This document shows positions 6,738-11,465 of a DNA stretch of 11,465 nucleotides, in pieces; within the stretch, counting starts at the first letter, position 1, and every line of letters begins with the position of its first letter. The translations under genes were made by a program, and so were the position numbers. This DNA is from CAVYVZ01 sp050748045 (GTDB taxonomy: Bacteria > Acidobacteriota > Vicinamibacteria > Vicinamibacterales > UBA2999), in NCBI GenBank assembly GCA_050748045.1, contig JBOGIW010000063.1, positions 1 through 11,465 on the forward strand, given 5' to 3'. The notes under the pieces are model-generated. The model saw only the letters and a list, made by a program, of their open reading frames with translations. It had not been told where the DNA came from and ran no database searches.

Positions 6738-8030
6738 ATGCGCGCGTTCATCGACGACATCGCGAGATACGAGGGGCAGCAGGTCACCGTGCGAGGCTGG
6801 CTGCACAACCGCCGATCCAGCGGGAAGATCCATTTCCTGATCATCCGCGACGGCACAGGCTTCATCCAGGGCGTGCTGTCGAAGGCCGCCGTCGGCGAGG
6901 AGGCATTCACGAGGGCGGACCATCTGTCGCAGGAAACGTCACTGTCGGTCACCGGCACGGTCCGGGCCGACGCGCGCGCGAAGGGGGGCTACGAGCTCGA
7001 CGTGACGAGCTTCGAGGTGCACGGCCTCTCGCAGGACTTCCCGATCACGCCGAAAGAGCATGGCGTCGACTACCTGATGGATCGGCGGCACCTCTGGATC
7101 CGCACGGAGCGGCAGGCGGCGATCCTGCGCGTGCGCCACGAGGTCATCAACGCGGTCCGCGAGTTCTTCAACAGCCGCGGGTTCATCCTGTGCGACACGC
7201 CGATCTTCACGCCGGCCGCCTGCGAGGGCACCACGACGCTCTTCCCCGTCCAGTACTTCGAGGACACCACGGCGTTCCTGACGCAGAGCGGTCAGCTCTA
7301 CAACGAAGCGAACGCCATGGCCCTCGGAAAGGTCTACGCCTTCGGGCCGACGTTCCGCGCCGAGAAGTCGAAGACGCGCCGGCACCTGACCGAGTTCTGG
7401 ATGGTGGAGCCGGAGATGGCGTACGCTGGCCTCGACGACGTGATCGAGCTCGCGGAGGGGCTCGTCAGCTCCGTCGTGGCGCGGGTGCTCGACAGGCGGA
7501 GGACGGAGCTGCGGGTCCTCGAGCGCGACGCCACAAAGCTCGAGCACATCACGGCGCCCTTCCCGCGCCTGCGCTACGACGAGGCCGCGAGGCTCCTGCA
7601 GGACACGGGGCTGCCGTTCGTGTACGGCTCGGACCTCGGTGGAACCGACGAGACCGTGCTGTCGGAGCAGTACGACCGGCCGCTCTCGGTGACGCACTAC
7701 CCCGTGTCGGTGAAGGCGTTCTATATGAAGCCAGACCCGGAGGATCCGGCGAAAGCGCTCAACGTGGACGTGCTGGCGCCCGAAGGCTACGGGGAAATCA
7801 TCGGCGGAGGCGTCCGTCTCGACGACTACGACCTGCTCCTGCAGCGGATCAAAGAGCACAACCTGCCGCAGGAGGCGTTCGAATGGTATCTCGACCTGCG
7901 GCGCTACGGCACCGTGCCCCACGGCGGCTTCGGGATGGGCATCGAGCGCTTCGTCGCCTGGATCTGCAAGCTCGAGCACGTGCGCGAGACGATTCCATAC
8001 CCGCGGATGCTGTACCGGCTGTATCCGTAA
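6738..8030 (+). CDS. asnS: Asparaginyl-tRNA synthetase
   Basis: This 430-residue class IIb synthetase attaches asparagine to tRNA(Asn) in the cytoplasm. An N-terminal OB-fold anticodon-binding domain (about 1-100) contains VRGWLHNRRSSGKIHFLIIRDGTGFIQGV. The catalytic domain carries motif 1 around REFFNSRGFILCDTP (141-155). Motif 2 is FRAEKSKTRRHLTEFWMVEPE (206-226) and motif 3 is GGFGMGIERF (396-405). The ending CKLEHVRETIPYPRMLYRLYP is characteristic of bacterial AsnRS. The WMVEPE motif and this ending favour AsnRS over AspRS. The length is typical of the compact AsnRS form. The ATG at 6738 lies nine bases after the previous stop with no good Shine-Dalgarno sequence. Presence of AsnRS means Asn-tRNA can be made directly rather than only through GatCAB transamidation. 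Confidence 0.95.
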   Translation: MRAFIDDIARYEGQQVTVRGWLHNRRSSGKIHFLIIRDGTGFIQGVLSKAAVGEEAFTRADHLSQETSLSVTGTVRADARAKGGYELDVTSFEVHGLSQDFPITPKEHGVDYLMDRRHLWIRTERQAAILRVRHEVINAVREFFNSRGFILCDTPIFTPAACEGTTTLFPVQYFEDTTAFLTQSGQLYNEANAMALGKVYAFGPTFRAEKSKTRRHLTEFWMVEPEMAYAGLDDVIELAEGLVSSVVARVLDRRRTELRVLERDATKLEHITAPFPRLRYDEAARLLQDTGLPFVYGSDLGGTDETVLSEQYDRPLSVTHYPVSVKAFYMKPDPEDPAKALNVDVLAPEGYGEIIGGGVRLDDYDLLLQRIKEHNLPQEAFEWYLDLRRYGTVPHGGFGMGIERFVAWICKLEHVRETIPYPRMLYRLYP

Positions 8031-8039
8031 CTCAACGCC

Positions 8040-8074
8040 CAGCGACCAGAGACCAACAACCAGAGACCAGAGAC
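8040..8074 (+). repeat. Five CAGAGAC-type heptads abutting the rimO start codon
   Basis: The 44-base gap between asnS and rimO is almost filled by five 7-mers in phase: CAGCGAC, CAGAGAC, CAACAAC, CAGAGAC and CAGAGAC. The last base directly precedes the GTG start at 8075. There is no conventional Shine-Dalgarno sequence in the gap, so ribosomes initiate from within or just after the repeat. The heptad differs in sequence from the CGCGATC type but shares the period. Confidence 0.85.
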
Positions 8075-9571
8075 GTGAAGATAGGCCTCATCTCCCTCGG
8101 CTGCCCGAAGAACCTCGTCGACTCCGAGGTCATGCTGGGTCTCGCGCAGCAGGCCGGCCACGAGCTCACGCGCGACGCCGCCGACGCCGATGTGCTCGTC
8201 GTCAACACCTGCGCCTTCATCGACGACGCGAAACGGGAGTCCATCGATACCATCCTGGAGATGGCCGAGCACAAGAAGACCGGCGCCTGCCGAGCGCTCG
8301 TCGTCACCGGCTGCATGGCCGAACGCTATCGCGACGAGCTGAAGGCGCGGATTCCCGAGATCGATGCCGTGCTGGGGACGGGCGAAGTGCCGGGGATCGT
8401 CGACGCGATCCGCAATTCGCTCTCCGCCATCCGCGATCCGCTCTCCGCTCCCCGCCCTTCGCAGTCCGCCATCCGGACCATTCCCTTGTTGCGCTCGAAC
8501 GGAGAACCGATCGGACCGCGCGGAGACCAGAGCGGACCGCGGAGCACGGAGAGCGGATGGCGGAGAGCGGATCGCGGATCGCGGATTGCGGATCGCGGCC
8601 CCACCTACCTCTACGACGCGGACACGCCGCGCCTCGTCGTGACGCCGCGGCACTATGCGTACATCAAGATCGCGGAGGGGTGCGACTACAAATGCGCCTT
8701 CTGTATCATCCCGACGCTGCGCGGCCGCTATCGAAGCCGGCCGATCGACTCGATCGTCCGCGAAGCGCAGGCGCTCTCCGGGCGCGGCGTCAAGGAGATC
8801 ATCCTCATTTCGCAGGACACGAGCTTCTACGGCATCGATCGCGGGGAGCGTGGCGCCCTGGCCCGGCTGTTGCGCGCGCTCAACCGCGTCGATGGTCTCG
8901 AGTGGATCCGCTTGCTCTATCTCTACCCGACCACCATCGGCGATGACATTCTCGACGCGATCGGCGAGAGTGAAAAGGTCTGCAAGTACATCGACCTGCC
9001 GCTGCAGCACGCGTCGGACAGGGTGCTCCAGCGGATGAAGCGGCCCGGAACGCGCGCCGGCTATGAACGGCTCCTCCAGCGCATCCGCGGGCGGCTGCCC
9101 GACGTCACCCTTCGCACCACGTTCATCGTCGGCTTCCCCGGCGAGTCAGAGGCTGATGTCGCCGAATTGCAGAGCTTCGTGCGCGCCGTCGAGTTCGATC
9201 ACGTCGGCGTCTTCACCTACTCCCACGAGCCGGGCACCACGGCTCATGCGTTCGAGGACGACGTGCCCGGTCGAACCAAGACACGGCGCCGGTCCGGGTT
9301 GCTGGCGGCCCAGAAGGCCATCGTGGCACGCAGGCAGGCACGCCGGGTCGGCGAGCGCGTGCGGCTCGTCGTGGACGGCCCCGCGTCCGAGCACGAGTGG
9401 GTGCTTCGGGGCCGGCTCCAGGGCCAAGCCCCCGACATCGACCCCCTCGTCTACCTGACGGACTGCGACCCCTCCGGCCTGACAGCCGGACAGCTCATTG
9501 ACGCCGAGATCACCGGCGCTCGCGGATACGATCTCTTTGCACGTCCGTTGCCGGTAACTGCTGGCGTGTGA
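8075..9571 (+). CDS. rimO: Ribosomal protein S12 (Asp) methylthiotransferase RimO with an in-frame heptad-repeat insert
   Basis: RimO is a radical-SAM enzyme with two iron-sulfur clusters that methylthiolates the conserved aspartate of ribosomal protein S12. The N-terminal UPF0004 domain shows the three cluster cysteines: Cys10 in LGCPKN, Cys46 in VVNTCAF and Cys80 in VVTGCMAE. The radical-SAM motif EGCDYKCAFC gives Cys203, Cys207 and Cys210. A C-terminal TRAM domain runs from about residue 425. LISLGCPKN and TPRHYAYIKIAEGCDYKCAFC point to RimO rather than MiaB. At 498 residues it is about 55 longer than E. coli RimO (441). The excess is mainly an arginine/serine-rich stretch at about 110-176 coming from the heptad array at 8404-8602, in the linker between the two domains. 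All catalytic cysteines are intact. The GTG start at 8075 gives MKIGLISLG, and no Shine-Dalgarno sequence is seen. Confidence 0.94.
   Translation: MKIGLISLGCPKNLVDSEVMLGLAQQAGHELTRDAADADVLVVNTCAFIDDAKRESIDTILEMAEHKKTGACRALVVTGCMAERYRDELKARIPEIDAVLGTGEVPGIVDAIRNSLSAIRDPLSAPRPSQSAIRTIPLLRSNGEPIGPRGDQSGPRSTESGWRRADRGSRIADRGPTYLYDADTPRLVVTPRHYAYIKIAEGCDYKCAFCIIPTLRGRYRSRPIDSIVREAQALSGRGVKEIILISQDTSFYGIDRGERGALARLLRALNRVDGLEWIRLLYLYPTTIGDDILDAIGESEKVCKYIDLPLQHASDRVLQRMKRPGTRAGYERLLQRIRGRLPDVTLRTTFIVGFPGESEADVAELQSFVRAVEFDHVGVFTYSHEPGTTAHAFEDDVPGRTKTRRRSGLLAAQKAIVARRQARRVGERVRLVVDGPASEHEWVLRGRLQGQAPDIDPLVYLTDCDPSGLTAGQLIDAEITGARGYDLFARPLPVTAGV
8404..8602 (+). repeat. Heptanucleotide array with inverted symmetry inside rimO
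   Basis: The 5' arm (8404-8480) is 11 consecutive heptads: CGCGATC, CGCAATT, CGCTCTC, CGCCATC and close variants. A mostly unique centre of about 30 bases follows (8481-8511). From 8512 to 8602 there are 13 heptads in one phase, mostly reverse-complement type: CGGACCG, CGGAGAG, CGGATGG, CGGATCG, CGGATTG. Positions 8420-8433 pair perfectly over 14 bp with 8554-8567, and 8406-8419 pairs at 13 of 14 with 8582-8595. The whole segment stays open in the rimO frame. It encodes SAIRDPLSA-type peptide on the 5' side and RADRGSRIADRG on the 3' side. The exact element edges are uncertain by a few bases. Confidence 0.88.
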
Positions 9572-9577
9572 TACATT
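9548..9577 (+). promoter_or_regulatory. Possible sigma70-type promoter for rimP-nusA
   Basis: TTGCCG (9548-9553) and TACATT (9572-9577) each match four of six consensus positions and are 18 bases apart, overlapping the end of rimO. Transcription from here would place the 9608-9631 hairpin in a short untranslated leader, as expected for an attenuator. This is a pattern match only. Confidence 0.28.
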
Positions 9578-9607
9578 TGAGTGTTCCTACGCGGAGCAAT
9601 ACCCCAG

Positions 9608-9631
9608 AGTGGGCTCGTGCCCACTTTTTTT
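9608..9631 (+). terminator. Intrinsic terminator between rimO and rimP, possibly a rimP-leader-type attenuator
   Basis: AGTGGGC (9608-9614) pairs perfectly with GCCCACT (9619-9625) around a TCGT loop. It is followed at once by seven T (9625-9631, the first within the stem), then G and three more T. This is a textbook Rho-independent terminator and the best one in the window. It ends rimO transcription. Because rimP starts only 14 bases later, it may also act as an attenuator. A premature-terminator leader upstream of rimP-nusA-infB (the rimP leader) has been described in enterobacteria. Equivalence here is inferred from position and shape. Confidence 0.88.
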
Positions 9632-9645
9632 GTTTGATCCGACGG

Positions 9646-10128
9646 ATGACGGTGCAGCCGCTGGACGAGATCAGGGCGATTGCGGAGCGCGTAGCGGGGG
9701 CGCATGGGCTGACGATCTGGGACATCCAGAGTCGCCGGGAGGCATCGGGCCACGTCGTGCGGGTGTTCATCGACCGGCCCGGGCCGGCCGCGACACCAGA
9801 GGAGAGCGTCAGCATCGAGGATTGCGAGCAGGTCAACCGTGAGATGAGCACCATTCTCGACGTCGAGGATCCGCTCCCGTTCGCGTACACGCTCGAGATC
9901 TCGTCTCCCGGCCTTGACCGTTCGCTCCGCGGCGCAGCGGATTACGAACGGTTCGCCGGTCGCCTGGCCAAGGTCGTGGTGTCCGAGCCGGTGGACAACC
10001 AGAAGGCGTTCGCGGGCCGGCTGCGGGGCGTCGGCGACGGCGCGGTCCTGCTGGAGGCGTCGAACGGCCGGCTGCACCGGCTGCCGCTGCGGCTCGTCAC
10101 GCGCGGACGGCTCGAGGTGGAGTTTTGA
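9646..10128 (+). CDS. rimP: Ribosome maturation factor RimP
   Basis: RimP (formerly YhbC) binds the 30S subunit and helps its maturation, especially S12 incorporation. The protein has 160 residues, a normal length. It has an N-terminal alpha/beta domain with GLTIWDIQSRREASGHVVRVFIDRPG (21-46), SIEDCEQVNREMSTILD (56-72) and the family signature LEISSPGLDRSL (83-94). A C-terminal small barrel has FAGRLRGVGDGAVLLEASNG (122-141). The ATG at 9646 is chosen because homology begins there. The longer open frame from 9568 would have to be translated through the terminator hairpin and is rejected. The Shine-Dalgarno sequence is weak. nusA follows 24 bases later, the conserved rimP-nusA order. With RimO upstream, two factors connected with S12 are neighbours. 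Confidence 0.93.
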   Translation: MTVQPLDEIRAIAERVAGAHGLTIWDIQSRREASGHVVRVFIDRPGPAATPEESVSIEDCEQVNREMSTILDVEDPLPFAYTLEISSPGLDRSLRGAADYERFAGRLAKVVVSEPVDNQKAFAGRLRGVGDGAVLLEASNGRLHRLPLRLVTRGRLEVEF

Positions 10129-10129
10129 G

Positions 10130-10148
10130 GATTCGTGGGTCACGAATC
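10130..10148 (+). other. Perfect hairpin between rimP and nusA
   Basis: GATTCGTG (10130-10137) and CACGAATC (10141-10148) form an 8-bp stem with a three-base GGT loop. It lies between the rimP stop and the nusA ATG at 10153, overlapping the only purine-rich GAGG upstream. It has no T-run, so it is not an intrinsic terminator. It could shape nusA translation initiation or be a processing site. Confidence 0.5.
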
Positions 10149-10152
10149 GGAC

Positions 10153-11465
10153 ATGAAAGACGTCATGCAGAACCCGTTGCTACAAACGATCGAGGCGCTC
10201 GCCAAGGAAAAAGGCATCGAGGCCGACACCATCATCGCGGCCATCGAGGATGCCGTGCTGACTGCGTCGCGCAAGTACTACAAGACCACCGAGAACCTCA
10301 AGACGCGGTTCAACACGGACACGGGCCAGGTGGATCTCTTCGCCATCAAGCACATCGTGCAGGACGTGACGAACCCGGCCACCGAGATCTCGTTGAAGGA
10401 AGCCCAGGAGCTCTACGGCGACGAGGCGGAAGTCGACATGGAGATCGAGTTCCCCAAGCGCACCGACGTGCTGGGCCGCATCGCGGCGCAGACGGCCAAG
10501 CAGGTGATCTTCCAGAAGGTGCGCGAGGCGGAGCGCGAGAACATCTTCGCCGAGTACAACCAGCGCATCGGCGAGGTCATCACCGGCACGGTGAAGCGCT
10601 TCGAGAACGGCGACCTCATCGTCGAGGTGGGGCGCATCGAGGCGGTGCTCCCCCGCAAGGAGCAGTCGCGGGCGGAGAGCTACGCGCCGGGCGAGCGCGT
10701 GCGCGCCGTTATCAAGGGCGTGAACCGGAGCGCGAAGGGGCCGCAGATCGTCCTCTCGCGCACCGACCCGGCACTGCTCATCAAGCTCTTCGAGCAGGAG
10801 GTGCCGGAGATCTATGACGGCACGGTGATGATCCGCGGCGCGGTCCGCGAGGCGGGCGACCGCGCGAAGGTGGCCGTCTACTCGCGCGAGCGCGACGTGG
10901 ACCCGGTGGGCGCGTGCGTCGGCATGAAGGGCACGCGCGTCCAGTCGATCATCCGCGAGCTCCGCGGCGAGAAGATCGACATCGTCGATTGGTCCGAGGA
11001 TTCGATCCTGTTCGTCACCAACGCGCTCAGCCCCGCCAAGGTGCAGCGCGTGTCCATCGTCGACGACAAGGAGCGCGTGATGGAGGTGGTCGTCGAGGAC
11101 AAGCAGCTCTCGCTGGCCATCGGCAAGAAGGGGCAGAACGTCCGGCTGGCGGCGAAGCTCACGGGCTGGCGCATCGACATCAAAAGCGAGGAAGAAAAGC
11201 GGCGCGAGGTGGAGGCGCAGTTCAGCGCCCTCGAGGGCGCGGCCGAGAGCCCCGAGGACGCGTATGCCGCGGCCGAGGCGGCGCTCTCACCGGCTGAGGA
11301 AGCGGACATGCCGGCCGACGCGGACATGCCGGCCGACGCGGACACGCCGGCCGACACGGACACGCCGGCCGACACGGACACGCCGGCCGACACGGACACG
11401 CCGGCCGACACGGACACGCCGGCCGACACGGACACGCCGGCCGACACGGACACGCCGGCCGACAC
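10153..11465 (+). CDS. nusA: Transcription elongation/termination factor NusA, 3' end outside the window
   Basis: NusA binds RNA polymerase and nascent RNA and modulates pausing, termination and antitermination. The 437 visible codons show the N-terminal polymerase-binding domain (about 1-132) and an S1 domain (about 138-202, GEVITGTVKRFENGDLIVEVG). KH1 contains GACVGMKGTRVQSIIRELRG (253-272) and KH2 contains LAIGKKGQNVRLAAKLTGWRIDI (321-343). After a short acidic linker the protein enters a repeat of PADADM/PADTDT units from residue 387 that runs off the window. No stop is reached, so it is unknown whether acidic C-terminal AR repeats follow. The start is the ATG at 10153. An internal ATG at 10165 (MQNPLLQ) is a credible alternative, and an in-frame GTG at 10135 is inside the hairpin. 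It forms an operon with rimP, and infB is expected downstream. Confidence 0.94.
   Translation, partial: MKDVMQNPLLQTIEALAKEKGIEADTIIAAIEDAVLTASRKYYKTTENLKTRFNTDTGQVDLFAIKHIVQDVTNPATEISLKEAQELYGDEAEVDMEIEFPKRTDVLGRIAAQTAKQVIFQKVREAERENIFAEYNQRIGEVITGTVKRFENGDLIVEVGRIEAVLPRKEQSRAESYAPGERVRAVIKGVNRSAKGPQIVLSRTDPALLIKLFEQEVPEIYDGTVMIRGAVREAGDRAKVAVYSRERDVDPVGACVGMKGTRVQSIIRELRGEKIDIVDWSEDSILFVTNALSPAKVQRVSIVDDKERVMEVVVEDKQLSLAIGKKGQNVRLAAKLTGWRIDIKSEEEKRREVEAQFSALEGAAESPEDAYAAAEAALSPAEEADMPADADMPADADTPADTDTPADTDTPADTDTPADTDTPADTDTPADTDTPAD
11311..11465 (+). repeat. 18-bp tandem repeat encoding PADTDT in the nusA tail
   Basis: Eight complete 18-bp units and 11 bases of a ninth are visible, continuing past the edge. 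Units 3 to 8 (11347-11454) are identical CCGGCCGACACGGACACG. Units 1 and 2 differ by one or two bases and encode PADADM and PADADT. Divergence only at the 5' end and identity afterwards is the usual mark of recent slippage expansion. The product is a Pro-Ala-Asp-Thr tail with two acidic residues per unit, probably disordered. Confidence 0.95.

Noticed and set aside
5781..6923. Minus-strand open frames opposite the isomerase and asnS genes, and similar ones at 4627-5847 and 6939-7979
   Set aside because: All lie antisense to genes with clear family motifs and show no recognisable domain of their own.
7190..8074. N-terminal extension of RimO reaching back through asnS
   Set aside because: The frame is open only by chance opposite asnS codons. 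RimO homology starts with MKIGLISLGC at the GTG at 8075.
8404..8602. Frameshifted or broken rimO
   Set aside because: The frame is continuous from the GTG at 8075 to the TGA at 9571, and all cluster-binding cysteines and the TRAM domain are present.
9568..9645. Extended N-terminus for RimP beginning at 9568
   Set aside because: The extra 26 residues translate the terminator stem and T-run, while RimP homology begins at the ATG at 9646.
10878..11465. Minus-strand frame opposite the nusA tail with a repeated SAGVSV motif
   Set aside because: It is the antisense reading of the 18-bp repeat, which is open in several frames. The plus frame continues the KH domains of NusA.
1..11465. tRNA or rRNA genes, insertion sequences, phage genes
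   Set aside because: No cloverleaf-like intergenic stretch, terminal inverted repeat with transposase, or phage protein was seen. Intergenic gaps are all under about 90 bases.

Overview
The window is dense, G+C-rich bacterial chromosome. Every gene I accept is on the + strand. The gene set is housekeeping: peptidase, HtrA protease, methyltransferase, cell-wall-type sugar activation, asparaginyl-tRNA synthetase, RimO, RimP and NusA. I see no phage, transposase, CRISPR or plasmid gene. High G+C, short intergenic gaps, weak Shine-Dalgarno sequences and heptanucleotide arrays of the GATCCGC type suggest a soil Acidobacteriota, possibly Vicinamibacteria. That placement is inference from general resemblance, not a database match.

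Layout. 1-354 is the C-terminal part of an M24 metallopeptidase, followed 11 bases later by an HtrA/Deg serine protease with two PDZ domains (366-1889). A strong hairpin (1935-1965) ends that unit and nearly touches the start of a MidA/NDUFAF7-family methyltransferase (1973-3280). Two palindromes (3283-3323) follow. Next comes a tight four-gene run: CYTH-domain protein (3366-3923), MurU-like nucleotidyltransferase (3920-4849), AmgK-like sugar kinase (4846-5865) and a TIM-barrel sugar isomerase/epimerase-like protein (5874-6728). The first two junctions are ATGA overlaps. asnS (6738-8030) and rimO (8075-9571) come next. A textbook hairpin plus T-run (9608-9631) separates rimO from rimP (9646-10128) and nusA (10153 to beyond the window), the start of the classical rimP-nusA-infB translation/transcription operon.

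How the genes work together. The kinase and nucleotidyltransferase together look like an anomeric sugar kinase/uridylyltransferase pair, as in MurNAc recycling. RimO and RimP both act on the 30S ribosomal subunit. NusA couples transcription elongation, termination and translation. The hairpin upstream of rimP can act both as the rimO terminator and as an attenuator of rimP-nusA.

The unusual signal is a family of 7-bp repeats. Two long arrays lie inside conserved genes, in the methyltransferase (2192-2359) and in rimO (about 8404-8602). Each is built from CGCGATC/CGCTCTC-type heptads on its 5' side and their reverse complements (CGGATCG/CGGAGAG) on its 3' side. Each therefore forms a long imperfect inverted repeat, yet keeps the host reading frame open. 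A different heptad (CAGAGAC) forms a short array directly against the rimO start codon. An 18-bp tandem repeat encoding PADTDT forms the visible end of NusA and runs off the window.
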